From the NCBI GenBank assembly GCA_036346205.1, contig JARFJB010002472.1, positions 5,666,001-5,730,000 of the forward strand: a stretch of 64,000 bases of DNA. The letters are read 5' to 3'. Position numbers and translations under genes: made by a program. Below are positions 1 through 13,863 of the stretch, in pieces. Position 1 is the first letter of the stretch. Each line of letters opens with the position of its first letter. The stretch is from Vesta saturnalis (taxonomy: Eukaryota > Arthropoda > Insecta > Coleoptera > Lampyridae). The notes under the pieces were generated by a model. The model was not told where the DNA came from. It saw only the letters and a list, made by a program, of their open reading frames with translations, and did not search any database.

Positions 1-142
1 AATCGTATCAACACACTATACTGATTTGTTACTTTCTTCAACTTATTGAAAGGATACGTATTGCTTACGTGTACCCAAATAAATATATTAACTTCGTTTT
101 AAAACAAACTGGTAGCACATACGATAATCTCCATTTGCCAAT

Positions 143-278
143 AACGTACAAACAAACGAACGGTAGACCATATATGAAGGTAACATAAGTTCCATAATAT
201 GAACGTAAGCAAGGTACTGTAACTTTTATTTGTCTTCAACGTACAAATAAACGAACTGTAGACCATATGGTAAGGTAA
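143..278. repeat. Dispersed direct repeat, two 40-bp copies
   Basis: A block at 143-182 recurs at 238-278 with a few mismatches; both contain 'gtagaccatat' after an 'aacgtacaa' start. No coding content is seen around it. It is probably a decayed tandem duplication. Confidence 0.6.
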
Positions 279-474
279 TTTTCACTTGTAATCTCCCTAG
301 TGCTTGGATTATTTGCCGGAAATTTCGAAGACGAGGGATAATTTTCTCAAAACATTTGTAAACGAGAAAAATTTCCTGTAATTAATTCAAGCACGTGGGG
401 GATTCGGTAAGAAAATATCCCGAGATTATTCCGTTGCTAATGATGACGGGATATTTTCGGGGATAATATAACTA

Positions 475-565
475 GTGTTATGATTATCATCGATGATAGC
501 TCGAGTTAAAACCGATGATTCTAAAGGTTTTAACGAGTGGTATCATCGATTATTAATCATAACAC
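475..565. repeat. Imperfect palindrome, MITE-like hairpin
   Basis: The sequence opens with 'gtgttatgatt' and closes with 'aatcataacac'. Inside it, 'atcatcgat' and 'agttaaaacc' are matched by 'aaggtttt' and 'ggtatcatcgat', so about 90 bp can fold into one hairpin. It codes for nothing. No target duplication was clear. Confidence 0.6.
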
Positions 566-1430
566 GTGTTTTATTTGGTAAAAGAATATAATAAACGTTA
601 ATAGAAATTATATATTTTTAAAGCCTACAATTTTAAACGATTTGTAACTTTGACAGTAAACTATTTTATTGATTAAAATCATGTGACAGTCAATATGCGG
701 TGATAAAATTATCACCGATTTCATAGCCTATTCTGCGATTTTGTTTTTGTATTTTAACCAATAAAAGTAATCAAAAATATGCCATGTGACATGTGAATTA
801 TATTCTCATAATATAAACGTACGATAAGGTAAGAAAATTTCCATAAAATCTTCCACATACCATAACGGAATGTATGTCAACTATAAAAGCGGGCTCCAAA
901 AAAACGACAAAAGCTGGCAAATATTCTATGACAAAAGCAGATATACATTGACAGCATGCATTATTTATGAAAACAAATGTGTCTCTATTTATAATTCGTG
1001 AAGATGACATTGCATTATCGCTTTATGCACTTTTTCGTGACGTCATGCTGAATGCGTTTTGTAATGATAGGAAATTATTAACATAAAAGCATTTCCTAGA
1101 AAAAAAGATACTAACGTAATGTAAATATATTTAGCAATAATAATACAAATTTCGAAACTTAAGTGAAGGTGACGAAAGACAGGAAATGAAAACTAATTAA
1201 GATAACGATAGTCAATAATTGGCACGTTACAACTCTCAGCTTTCAAAAAATATATATTGTGTGGCATTATTAACCTCAAAAATGAATGTTACGTTAATTT
1301 AACATTTTGATAATATAATTGGCCATAAAAAAACAAGATTCAGGGTTAGGAAGTTTTATACAAAACGCAAAATTAAAAACTAAACATTACCTACAACTTT
1401 ACAAACCTAATATAAATTACTTAATTAGAT
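566..1430. other. No recognised feature
   Basis: AT-rich sequence with only short unsupported reading frames. I see no gene or element boundary. Confidence 0.5.
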
Positions 1431-1439
1431 GTTCGAACT

Positions 1440-1900
1440 GATGACCATTCTACTTCACACACTCTTCCAGTTCGTTCTATAGCATTAATCACAATAGTAG
1501 GGCGATCTTGTAAATGTCAGAAGGCTTCTCTAACTGCATTTGTCAAATGTTCAATGTAATCCTATTGAGTTCGGTATATTTTATTTTGCAAATCTTAGAA
1601 TGACAAGTCCGGAGACCTAGGAGGCCATCTTATCCGCCCAATCCGTCTATTACAAAAACTATTTTCCAAAAACGAGCTAATAATTCAGACACAACCATTT
1701 CTGAAATGTCCAGGTAAAATTTTAATTTTGATCCTAATATAAAGCTGGAAACGTTTAGTCCAAATCGTCCTTGTCGTCTTTGGGGGAATATTTGGTGTTG
1801 ATTTGCTTGAGATCAGAATCTGCTATTGAACCTGAATTGCTAAAATGTGCCACATCTGACCATGTGACATTTCTTCCCATGGTGGGTAAATATATATAAC
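1440..1900 (-). pseudogene. Decayed IS630-Tc1-mariner type transposase
   Basis: Read on the minus strand, 1590-1650 gives RIRWPPRSPDL, the conserved block just before the third catalytic Asp in this transposase group. Further upstream, about 1800-1870 gives SDVAHFSNSG, which matches the first-Asp block (normally a DEAxF-type motif) with the key Asp-Glu altered. Stops and frameshifts are dense and no intact frame remains. Terminal repeats were not found. It is one of at least seven related fragments in the window. Confidence 0.6.
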
Positions 1901-3340
1901 ATGTGTAAGTACCAATTGCAAAATATTAACCTACGTTCAGCGTCGCCAGGATGAAGATGTTGAACAAACCTATATTTATACCGTTTATATTTAGGGTGGC
2001 GAAGTATTCTTTGGATTCTTGTTGTCGAAACTCTAACACTATTTTCTATAGTTCTGAATTCTCTCGATTTTCCTATTATATTTGTTTAACCTGGGTTTAG
2101 AAAATGATCCATACCTAATAACATACATACATAGATGTAAAGTTACTTAATTATCAACATTAATACCAAGGAAACTACATTTACCAGTTAAAATACAAAT
2201 CTATTGCAGCGTTGGCGTTTTCAATACTCTGATCAAAGCAAATCAGTGTATCATATTTTTCAAAGCTTTCAAAATTTTAATTTTCGGCCATATTTTGGAC
2301 AATGAACAAACATTACGATTTTGTTGCACAAAAATAATATTAATCAGATTTGACAGGTCAATTACGTTTAGATCAGACTAGGCACAGCCTATTTACAAAT
2401 TTAGATTTTATTGCCATTAATATTTTTTTCTCAAACTGCAAGATGCATTTTACTCAATTGAAAAAAAAATTGTCAGTCTGAATATGTTTCAAAAACTATT
2501 GTACCTAATTTGCATAATTTTACTTGGTGTGGCTGTGGGTGTGCGTGTGCGTATTTTTTAATTTTTTTAGATTGTTTGCCTTTTAATACCTGATTAGTAA
2601 TATAATTGTGAGTATTTTTTGTTCCTATACTTTTTCTGTACAACAAACGGTTTACAAGATATTAGCAAAAAAACCGTCACTTTAAAAAACCGGTTTCTCC
2701 TAAATATTTCCGTAACTACTTAACGTGTTCAAAAAGTGAAAATATCCTTAGCTAGGAAATAAAATTTCTCACAAAAATTTTTTGCAATTTCTTCGAAAAT
2801 TTATTTTCGAAATATTTCCAAAAAACTCCATTTTGGGAAACCGTCCACACGATGTATCTCAAATACTAATAGGACTACGACAATTCAGGGTCGCGAAAAC
2901 CGTATCTTTTCTCGCGAACGAGATACCCTACAATTTCAACAATATGGGACACAGAGTACACTGTTTGGTACTTCATTCCATAAATTGCAACAAGAGAAAG
3001 CCCTTTTCTCAATAAACTTTAATTATGCAGTAAATTAACGGTAAAACGATTGCTAGAATTATAAACGAATATGTTTATACTCGTATATGATTAGCGCTTA
3101 TTATGCAAGAACAGTATGCTAGTAAACCAAATTTTTAATTTAAGTGCACGACACTAAGATATAGGATGTAAGATTGGACGGTGGTGATTCTAAAATCTAA
3201 AAACAAAATTAATTCCAACGGGGGGCAGTTTGAGGAGGAACCAATGGCCACACTTACTCGGAACAAAGACGGTTGTTTATTGAAGGCCTAAACGAATAAA
3301 TGAGAAATGATGGTGTACTTGTATATAACTGAAGCACTAC
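1901..3340. other. No gene recognised; probable old repeat sequence
   Basis: AT-rich. It includes a short GT-rich stretch near 2525-2555. The 2690-3010 stretch resembles transposon terminal DNA in composition, but I could not match it to a partner within the window. Confidence 0.4.
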
Positions 3341-3406
3341 GGTGCTAACTGTCACTGTGGTATAAACGACAGTTAGCACCATAGTGGTTACTGTCGTTTA
3401 TACCAC
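3341..3406. repeat. Two overlapping perfect hairpins
   Basis: Hairpin A pairs 3341-3353 (ggtgctaactgtc) with 3368-3380. Hairpin B pairs 3357-3373 (gtggtataaacgacagt) with 3390-3406. Both arm pairs are perfect, and B's left arm overlaps A's right arm by six bases, so only one can form at a time. Confidence 0.85.
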
Positions 3407-3664
3407 AGCCGTAAGTTTTATTACTATTACTAGAGAGATTAGTTATTAATCGCAAGGTAAGATTTACCTCATTATAGCTTCAGGATGGAACATGGTTTGA
3501 ATAACTTTACAATTCAACAGCATCAAATCGAATCAAATAAAAAACCATTTATTGGATTAACATATTTACATAATTCATTAAATATTGCAGTATGTATTTT
3601 AATAAACCTAACATTACTAACCTAATCACAACTAAACAATTAATGATTTAATGCGTATAATATA

Positions 3665-5549
3665 CAGGGTGTTTGCAAATAAGTGCGAAATATTTTAGGG
3701 GGTGGTTGCCGAAGTCATTTTGTGAAAAAAAGTTCCTATAAATGTAGGTCGAAATACGCTTCGCTTCCGAGATAGAGTGTTTAAATTTTAATTTTTATTT
3801 ATTTTATTTATTATTTCAAAAAATTTTAAACATGTTGACTCGAAATTTGTAAAACTCTTGGTAGGTTACTATAAATATTTCTAAAAAGTTTTATTATTTA
3901 TTAAAACAGTAACATTAAACAATAACACAAAACAACAGTAATAAAATAATTATAATAGGCGCAAACCTACAACAGATGTTCAAAATGACCTCCCTCACAC
4001 GTGATTCAAGAGTCCATTCTTCGCCTTATTGACTGTATTCGCTGAAATATCTCTATTGTATTTCTTATTGTCTCACAGCCGGCTGTAATTCCATTCCTAA
4101 TGTCTTCAACATTTACTAAAGGATTGTAGTAAACTAATGACCTAGAGAAAACCATAAATGCAAAAACCTAAGGGGTTTATATTCAGGAGAGCGGACTGGG
4201 AAATATTGCGTACCTCACTTACCTATCCAACGATTTCGATATACTGTATCTAAGTGACGTACATTAATCCTAAAATGGGCTGGGCACCATCGCGTATAAC
4301 CCATAAATTTTGTCTCAGGTGGAGAGGAATTTCTTCAATAAGTACAAGTAACTGTTCCTGTAGGAAGTGATGGTAAGATTCGCCATTTAATTGTAAGGGA
4401 GAAAATATGATAAATGATCATCAAATACTCCAAGCCACAAGTTTACTGAAATTTGATGTTGAAAATGTGGATTTTCATCATCCCATAAGTGATTGTTATG
4501 AAAATTCGTATAGAATCTCTGTAAAAACTTCCCTAGTCAGAAAACATACCATAACATAAAAATAATTATGATTTTGTGCGCTTACATTAAAAATCCATTA
4601 GCAAAAAATTAGACGCGGTAAGAAGTCTCGCCTGTACATGTTCAATAAGAAACGGATACAATTGCTGCTCTTTTAGAATTTTAAATACTGTGAAGTTGCT
4701 TTCATTCAACATATTGGCAATTTTTTGAGTGATGTTTCAGATGACTCCGAAACTATATCGAGAACTGCTTCTTCTAGTTGCACAGTTCGTACTTCTCGAA
4801 GGCGCCCGCAGTCAGTAGTTTGTTTCATAAACGTACCATTTTCGCATAAACGTTGGTGAAGGCTAGCAAATATTGTGATGAGGTATCCTACGTTCTGGAT
4901 ACAACTAGGCATACAGTCGTCGAACTTGCCGACCATTTCCATTAGTTCGATCGACTATAGGAAAAATATATATCTGCTATTTTCGCATTTGTAAAATTTT
5001 CCATTTTCCAAGATACGACAATCATTAATTTATTGACATTAATTTTGTAGCAAACTAATAATGAAAAAATGCTAATTTGATATTTTGACAAGATGGTTGT
5101 GTTTTATTTAAAAATATTGACAGCAACTCACAAGGTAATATATCATTAGAAATTAAAAATATACAATTTGCAATTAAAAACGGAAAAAATTCAAGAGACC
5201 AATTTAATTCCGAATTGATCGCGGATTTCTACAAAATATCAAAACAGGAAAAAGTGAGTGGCGCACCATTCTTTTTTACTAAAAAAGCAGTGGCATTCTC
5301 GGACGAACACCACTGGTCCAACTAGAAAATTCGGATCACTCTAAAAATGCACATTTATCCCTCCAAAGCGTTTTACAAATTTTGAGTTAATATCTTTAAA
5401 ATTCTTTCAAATAATAAAAATAAATAAAAAATTAAAATTTAAACTCTGTACCTCGGAACCGAAGCATATTTCGACCTACATTTATAGGAACTTTTTCACA
5501 AAATAACTTCATCCCCTAAAATCCTTTGCTCTTATTTACAAGCACCCTG
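3665..5549 (-). mobile_element. DD41D-type Tc1/mariner element with TIRs
   Basis: The element starts CAGGGTG and ends CACCCTG, flanked by TA on both sides (3663-3664; 5550-5551). The terminal inverted repeats are about 180 bp (3665-3840 against 5375-5549) and share the run around 'ataaatgtaggtcgaaata' in inverted form. Length is 1885 bp. The transposase lies on the minus strand and is decayed. Confidence 0.8.
3975..4942 (-). pseudogene. Transposase pseudogene of the 3665-5549 element
   Basis: The N-terminal part (4706-4942, 78 codons open) is a helix-turn-helix region containing VRTVQLEEAVLDIV. This resembles the DNA-binding half of DUF4817-type IS630-Tc1-mariner transposases. Downstream, about 4190-4310 still shows remnants of the second-Asp block and of RWIG followed by a degraded SP-D block. 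The C-terminal half has frameshifts and no intact catalytic triad, so it cannot move itself. Confidence 0.65.
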
Positions 5550-5885
5550 TATAACGTAGCTACCTGGGGATTAAGTTAAAAACTTGTTATCCCGCAGAAA
5601 ACTTCCAGTTTTAGTATATTATGTTACATATAAACATATTACAATTTCATGATAATTTAGTAAGAGTGTCATCTATGGAATATGAACGCAAATGTATCTT
5701 AATATGATTCACATAGGTCTTGTAGTTTGATATAAAAGACTACTTAATTGTATTGATGCTTGTAATTTATTATACAACGTTATATTTTGAAGTTATTAAT
5801 ACGCAATGAGTAATTAAATACACCGTGAACATATAATTTCTTTAAAAATTATTAATAATTTTATTAAATACATACATAAAAAGTT

Positions 5886-5935
5886 TACCTCGAGTAGGAT
5901 TTGAACCTACGACCTGTACTTTACTAGAGTACCGC
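5886..5935 (-). tRNA. 3' half of a tRNA-like sequence (fragment)
   Basis: The minus strand shows a T arm (GTAGG, TTCAAAT, CCTAC), the 3' acceptor strand TCGAGGT and a perfect 5-bp anticodon stem with loop CTAGTAA, giving anticodon AGT. The 5' half, including the D arm, is missing because homology stops at 5935. The 3' flank with its T-run is shared with the 8704 copy. It is a pseudogene fragment. Confidence 0.65.
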
Positions 5936-6480
5936 CCTAGGAAAGTTTTTAGCACCATAGATCCACGAGCGTACAAACAAGGTATCAACGCGTCTAATTC
6001 TTCCAAAGAAGTTGTCCATGGACTGACACCAAATTGTCTACTTGCTTCAGCTTCAGTACACTTTCTAATATTAGTCATCATGGAATAGTCAATAGAAAGC
6101 CTCAAAGAACTTGCACAGGTATTGTCAACGTTTCGTTTAGTATATCCGGTTAGCCCAGCTTCTTCTTTAAGTATGTTATGACGATATATACGTCCACAGT
6201 GTTATTCAAATCACTCAGAATTCTCCATTTAGTACCGTCAGCTGCATCATATTCTACACTAATGTTTGATGTTCCTGGGAAACTGGATAAATTTCATCTT
6301 GGTCACCATCACTACTGGTGCTCGACAATGCATCTTCCAAAACGTAGGATATACCCTCCTCTGATGACACTACACTATTATGAGTACGATTATCATCGTC
6401 GGAATCATAAACATTTTAATTATCAGTTTCATATTGCAGTTCGGCTTCAGTAACATATTTCGACAATTTGAACGTAAAGT
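5936..6480 (-). pseudogene. piggyBac-type transposase fragment
   Basis: The minus strand reads an N-terminal acidic stretch, then 'DGT.W' (near 6220), then an 'R..DNT...LRLSID' region and 'FGVSPWTTSLEELDALI' followed by 'YARG'. That order matches the start of the DDE_Tnp_1_7 (piggyBac/PGBD) transposase domain. Only this first third survives. It has several frameshifts and its 3' end abuts the tRNA fragment. The catalytic Asp residues are absent, so it is inactive. Confidence 0.6.
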
Positions 6481-6652
6481 GCCTAACTAAAGTTGTTGAT
6501 TCAATGTGTACGAATATTTATACTTACTAATTTTTAAAAAATTTCTAGGAAGCGGGTAGTTATTAAAAATATCATTACTGGAAACTATTTTACTTCTTAG
6601 AATGTTAATTAGCGGTTAATATGGATATTTAGAAATTTGTCTAAAGCATGCA

Positions 6653-8254
6653 GATTAGGAAATAATTGTGCGGTCACAATGACCGCAACCGTAGTTAAAA
6701 GCAATTACGATAAGGAAAGCAATTACGTGCACAATGCAAACAAAAATTCATAAGAAATTATATCATTATAATCTGCCCAAAAACGAACCGAAGGAATAAA
6801 TCAACATGTTTGGCAAATTCCAGTGGCGTTGGGTTGTTTTATGACAGAACATATAAAACTGAAGTAATATTGATTAGATATGTCATAATGAAATTAATTA
6901 ATATTTGTTGAAATGTGTTCACAAATGACTGGAATTGTAAAAATAGCAATATTCAGACTTTACGTGAAGACAACGTTTCCGTGCGTGAGCCTAGTTGAAA
7001 AAAACAGGAATATTCGAATGTGTGAAAACTACAATTAGAAGAATAGTGCATTCGTTTTATTTTAAAAAACAGGTACCCACATTAAATGAAATTTGTTTGT
7101 CTGCAAGAGCCATGTACACGATTATGATCTTCACTTTAGAACTCAAGAACAGGTAGGTACGCCCATTGTTAAAGGATTAACAGCTATAGTCTGTAAAAAT
7201 AAAGATTTTCTATTTCGGCTTAGCGCTTTATTACAGCCGTTTCTTTCTAACGTTTGGGTTTCAATAGAAACGTACGCGCTTAAGTGAAAGCGTAAATTAC
7301 CTGCTCAATGACTTAAGACCGCTCGCGAGAGGTAAACACAATGGAATTTTAATTCTATTCCAGAAGTTTTAAAACGTTTTGAACGATTTTTAATTTTAAC
7401 TATGTTGCAAAGTTTTATTTGTGTGTGGATGCAGAGGTTTATTACTTAATATAATTCATTTATTTTGAAATGTGCAACAACGAAATCATTCATTGGTAAT
7501 TAAAAAGGAATTGATATGCATAAACCAGTTTTTATTGTTTACTAATAGTGACATTAATTGTAAATGCAGAACATAACGTACATTCAAATATTATATAGGA
7601 ATGCACTTATACCTAATGGGATAATTAGTAGAAAGTCATGAAAGTGGTAATCAATTCCTCATTATTTAATCTATTATAATAGGTGGCTATTTGCGTATTT
7701 AGACCCCAAAATAATACATTGCCTCAAAATCTTTTTAAAAAACGAACTTCGAATACCCCCGTAACGAAAGTTTAAAAAAAATCTGGCCTTATCAAAAAGA
7801 TAAAATTTGATAATTTCGAAATTTAATATCTGGAAAAGTTTTTGAGATACCGGAATATTGAATTCAGTACCGAACTGAGTTCGTTGAAAACGTTTGGTAA
7901 CTTCTGGAATAGGATTACATTTCCATTGTCTCAGAGTAATAAAGCGCTAAGCCGAAATAAAAACCTTTATTTTTACAGACTATATTGATAAATAACTTAC
8001 TTTGTAACGCTATAGTATGGAAGCGCTATATCCTAAAACTAGTTTAAGATATCTTAAGTACTTAATACAAAATCATGTACCGCTTATATGTAAAATATTT
8101 TAATTTATTCCTTCGATTCGTTTCTGGACAGACTTTAGTCACTTTGAGGAAAAGTAATACAAAAATTTTTAAGATTGGAACGATAGAAAAAATGTTTGAA
8201 GCGAATTAAAATTGAGATCGGTCATTTCGACCGCATCCGTACTTCTAGTGTTAA
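6653..8254. mobile_element. piggyBac-like non-autonomous element (candidate)
   Basis: The right end reads ACTTCTAGTG followed by TTAA (8251-8254), preceded by the palindromic GGTCATTTCGACC. The left end (6653-6690) carries TTAGGAAAT and GCGGTCACAATGACCGC in the opposite sense. A subterminal 29-bp inverted repeat pairs 6774-6803 with 8102-8131. TTAA targets and CACTAGA-type ends are typical of piggyBac. No transposase lies inside, and a separate TIR element is nested at 7185-7984. Confidence 0.45.
7185..7984. mobile_element. 800-bp inverted-repeat element (MITE-like)
   Basis: The terminal inverted repeats are about 50 bp: 7185-7234 (TATAGTCTGTAAAAATAAAG...) against 7937-7984. The inside is AT-rich and has no recognisable coding region. 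It sits inside the 6653-8254 element. Confidence 0.7.
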
Positions 8255-8700
8255 ATGTCACTTTTAGGACTAATTTCTGTGCTACATACACCAAATTTAG
8301 ATAATTCTTAGTAGAATTTAGAAAATTCAAAAGTGATTGACATAGACCGCTGTAAATTATTTTTAAAGTATGTCCCTCAAGAATATTTTTTAAAGTAGTA
8401 AACTGCGAATTTTCTTAATTAACAAATGTATGTTGGTCGCATTTTAATTTACTATCTAATTGCACTCCAAGATATTTAATACTATTTTTCCTCTTGATTG
8501 ATTCACATTTATATACGGTACCAGTACAATTTTTATTGTGAATTATAATACTTGACAATTTTTCATTGTCCAAATTACTTAAAGTACTATACGAAAATCT
8601 TACAAAACATTATTATATGTTTCTGTTATGAACGAATAAGTTCAAAGATAAATATGTAATTAAAAATTATTATTAATTTTATTAAATACATAGATAAAAA
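8255..8700. other. No recognised feature
   Basis: AT-rich sequence up to the 3' flank of the tRNA-like gene. The last 40 bp before 8700 duplicate the flank at 5843-5885. Confidence 0.4.
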
Positions 8701-8703
8701 GTT

Positions 8704-8777
8704 TACCTCGAGTAGGATTTGAACCTACGACCTGTGCTTTGCTAGAGTACCGCGTTAACCAACTGCGCCATCAAGGT
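8704..8777 (-). tRNA. Complete tRNA-like cloverleaf, anticodon AGC
   Basis: The 74-nt cloverleaf has a 7-bp acceptor stem (ACCTTGA with TCGAGGT, one G-U pair), a D arm with loop CAGTTGGTTAA, an anticodon loop CTAGCAA, and a T arm GTAGG/TTCAAAT/CCTAC with discriminator A. A T-run 3-4 nt beyond the 3' end could terminate Pol III. The anticodon is AGC (Ala), but the body lacks the G3-U70 pair that marks tRNA-Ala. The anticodon stem has one A-C mismatch, and the half copy at 5886 has AGT (Thr) with a perfect stem. It is therefore probably a mutated tRNA-Thr gene or pseudogene. Confidence 0.7.
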
Positions 8778-9339
8778 TCAAGCCCCAATAGATGTAAATT
8801 TTGTCTTTATGTATGTAGAACTGATGTAAATTACAAATAAAAATATAAATTCTATAGCTATAAAACACAAAAATTGTTTCTACCTGTGTCCGTTATAGAC
8901 TTTGCAACCATCCAACCGATGTGCTCAAAAAAGGTTTCATTAGAAAGGCAATCATGAGAAGATGGTTTTAGAGCAATAAAATAGGCATATTCGATTCATT
9001 CATAATTTTGATTTTCTAGAAATTTGAAATTTTTAAAATTTATATTTTTAAATAGGGTATCCGCTAGTATATTTTTTTATAAGAATTTTTTTCCCTTTAA
9101 GTAAATATCGTAAAGGATTATTGAGGTGTGTTGTGACCACAGCGCGAATCGATGCTCCACGCTAGTAAAATACATATTTTAAAACAATCCAGACAAAGAT
9201 AGTTATTGGCAGCCATTGTTCTATCTCAGCAATATTTGATGTTGACTGTTTATATAAATCTGACATGCCTTTCGTGGTCGTTAGCATAACGGTGTCATCT
9301 GCATAAGAAATTAATTTTAACGATTTTAAGGGGTAAGCA
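8778..9339. other. No recognised feature
   Basis: AT-rich sequence with no open reading frame or repeat that I can assign. Confidence 0.4.
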
Positions 9340-9344
9340 AGCAG

Positions 9345-9427
<83 letters not shown>

Positions 9428-9435
9428 GATCTGCT
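9340..9435. repeat. (TA)n microsatellite inside a palindrome
   Basis: About 75 bp of TA repeat is bracketed by agcagatcat (9340-9349) and its exact inverted copy atgatctgct (9426-9435), so the whole unit is self-complementary. Confidence 0.85.
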
Positions 9436-9627
9436 TCTCTTATCGTTTATAACAGTTATTCCATCCCTTACGATTAAGGGATTGTTTTGAGCGGTACGTA
9501 TGGGTTATTACATCATTTTTTTTATTTGCAATTATGTAAACAAAATTCTTTAAAAAATGATTATCCACACTATTCTACGCAAAACGGTACTCTTGTTACA
9601 CGTCGATAATTATTACTAGCTGACGAC

Positions 9628-9846
9628 ATGTTACTCATATTGGATTTTTGTGAAGTAGTGCAAGACAAAATGCAAAATGACCAAAATTTTTTAAACAGCA
9701 TTCTTTTTACGGACGAAACCACATTCACAAGGCAAAGTATGTTTAATTCTAGAAATATGCATTTCAGGGCTGAGCAAAAACCCAGGGCTTCCATTGAAAC
9801 TCATTTCCACCATACTTTTAAAATAAATGTGTGGGCATCAACTTAA
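9628..9846 (+). pseudogene. DDE transposase fragment, first-Asp block
   Basis: A 72-codon open stretch contains ILFTDETTFTRQ, the first catalytic Asp block of IS630-Tc1-mariner transposases, then a NMHF motif and INVWAS near the end. It stops 15 bp before the left end of the element at 9862. That suggests it belonged to an older element interrupted by the later insertion, but I could not find the missing C-terminal half beyond 11328. Confidence 0.65.
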
Positions 9847-9861
9847 ATAGCGTATTCTACC

Positions 9862-11328
9862 AACCAAACTGGTGAAAAAACTTCACACAAACATATATCC
9901 AAAAATGTTTCGTTTTCGAGCTATAGCTTGTTGAAAGTTTTATAATGAAAAATTACATTAAAACCAAATTAATCGTTTAATAACATGTATAATTACATTA
10001 AAGTAAAATTAATCTTTAGCAACAAAATAATTTTATTAAAGAAGTTGTTCAAATTGAAATCCATTAACGTCAATTCATTTTCTATAATGGCGAATCAGTG
10101 AATCAATCACGTGTGTTATTTGTAATGGATTTTGTCGCATTTCATTGCAAGCTTCTTCTATTCTTAAAATTAACTGTTCTCTTGAATTGACAGGTATCGC
10201 ATATATTTTATCTTTTAACGTACCCCACACATAAAAGTCTAACGGGTTCAGATCTGGCGTTCTTGGAGGTCACAACACTGGTCCTAAACGCCTAATCCAA
10301 CGTTGTGGATAATTAGTGCTTAGCCATTGTCGCACTATTAAACCATAATGAGCTGGAACGCCATCCAATTGAATCCAGCTACCATTTCTCCAGTAAAGCG
10401 GTACGCCATCAAGCAAATCGTTGTATTGTTAAGAAACTCGTAAAATAATTCGGAGTTTAATCTTGGAGGTAAGAAGTGAGGCCCACCAACATTATTATGT
10501 AAAATTCCCTTCCACATATTCACCCTAAATTCATTCTGAAAAGAACGTGGTCAAATTTCGTGTGGATTGTCATATGCCTAGACATGAAGATTATGATAAT
10601 TAACCACTCCGGTTCTGGTAAATGAAGCTTCGTCTGTCCACAGTATTTTATGTACAAATTCATGATTGCTTTCCGCTTCCTGTAAAAGTCAGTTGCAAAA
10701 AATTAACCTTCTTTCTGTACCTCCCGGGTGTAAATTGTGAACGGGTTGTAAATGATATGATAAGTAATCTGCATGTAAAGTACGCCATACCCGTGATTGC
10801 GAAATTTACGAGTACTAAGGCGACAGCTAACTTCAAATAATTGCAGAATTCGATTACCATTTCTTCTGAGCATTACAGTGGTGTTCCCGTACTGGTCATG
10901 ATTATTACATAAACCCAATCCACGAAAACGGTGGTGCGTATCGATAAAAACTTGGGCATTTGGAAGTCTCCTAGTTCGAAAACGCTTTCCATATTCACGA
11001 ACTGATGCTTCGGCATTACCATCGTAGAATCCAGAGTGAATATCTGCATATTATTCATTACTAAACTTTGGTGGCATAATTGCAAATAGTAACACTCTCA
11101 CTAACACTTTTCACAGTATCTAATACTAAATAAATTTGATGATTGACAACTGAGTGTTTTGTTTTTGTTTTGACTACCAGCCTTATTGACTAATCAATGT
11201 AATATTATTAAATGATGAATTTGGCTTTAATGTAATTTTTCATTATGAAAACCTTCAACAAGCTATAGCTCGAAAACGAAACATTTTCGGGTATATGTTT
11301 ATATGGAATTTTTTCACCAGTTTGGTTG
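9862..11328 (-). mobile_element. DD41D-related TIR transposon
   Basis: Terminal inverted repeats of about 120 bp begin CAACCAAACTGGTGAAAAA. They share the run around 'cgttttcgagctatagcttg' (left near 9910-9930, right near 11262-11282). The element is about 1.47 kb with one minus-strand transposase. Confidence 0.8.
10036..11077 (-). pseudogene. Transposase of the 9862-11328 element
   Basis: The start is the minus-strand ATG at 11077 (MPPKFSNE) and the stop is at 10036, so the original length was near 347 codons. Recognisable blocks in order: an N-terminal helix-turn-helix (REYGKRF...LPNAQVFID), ILWTDEASFTRTG with the first Asp near 10630, a GILHNNVGG block, RWIRRLG, and TPDLNPLDFYVWG with the third Asp near 10245. 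It has at least two frameshifts and nonsense codons, including one inside the WP block. The second-Asp block (QLDGVPAH-like, near 10360) is partly preserved. It is inactive. Confidence 0.75.
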
Positions 11329-13296
<1,968 letters not shown>

Positions 13297-13329
13297 TTAG
13301 TACAATTTAACTTTTAATTACAATCACTA

Positions 13330-13863
13330 ATAGATTTAAGTAACTTTATTTTTAATAAATAACCCTAAAAATTTTAATAATATTTTAATGACCTTGCTGT
13401 TTTTCAGAATCTCAATTTCCTTTAAATGAATCATTCTGATTTTCTTAAAAGTGTTATTATAATGATTTAATTGATCTTTATTATAACTTTCGTGTATCTC
13501 TCTTGGAACTTCATTCTGTAATTTTTCTAAATTAAAACTGAAAGTGTTACTTATTCACAGGTTTCAAAAATTTTGATAAAATTTGTTTTTGAAATAGTTA
13601 AGTTTGGGGTCATTTTTGTATTCTTTGTTAATTGAAAACTGAATAAAATTTGGTACATAGCCTTTTGATTTGCAGTTTAATTGGAAAATTTCTCTATTCT
13701 TCATTTTTCTCAACTGTTCATACTTGTTAGAGATAATTTTCATTCTTTTGTAGGTTCCATATCCATAAATTCTTAAAACTTCTTTATAAGACATCATTTT
13801 ATCAAAACCAATTCTATTTCGAATACATTGTTCCCTATGCAATTTTTTTGGTTGTCGTGCCAC
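13330..13863 (-). pseudogene. Possible Penelope-like element, N-terminal part
   Basis: The minus strand opens with MARQPKKLHREQCIR and stays open for 99 codons to 13564. Another frame then continues with FNLEKLQNEVPREIHE to about 13330, after which the (TA)n tract begins. The lysine-rich, helical character with FLxxC-x-IPxF-like spacing (LNCKSKGYVPNFIQF) resembles the region in front of the reverse transcriptase in Penelope-like elements. A second element of that class lies at 45236. No RT motif is present here, so the assignment is tentative. Confidence 0.4.
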
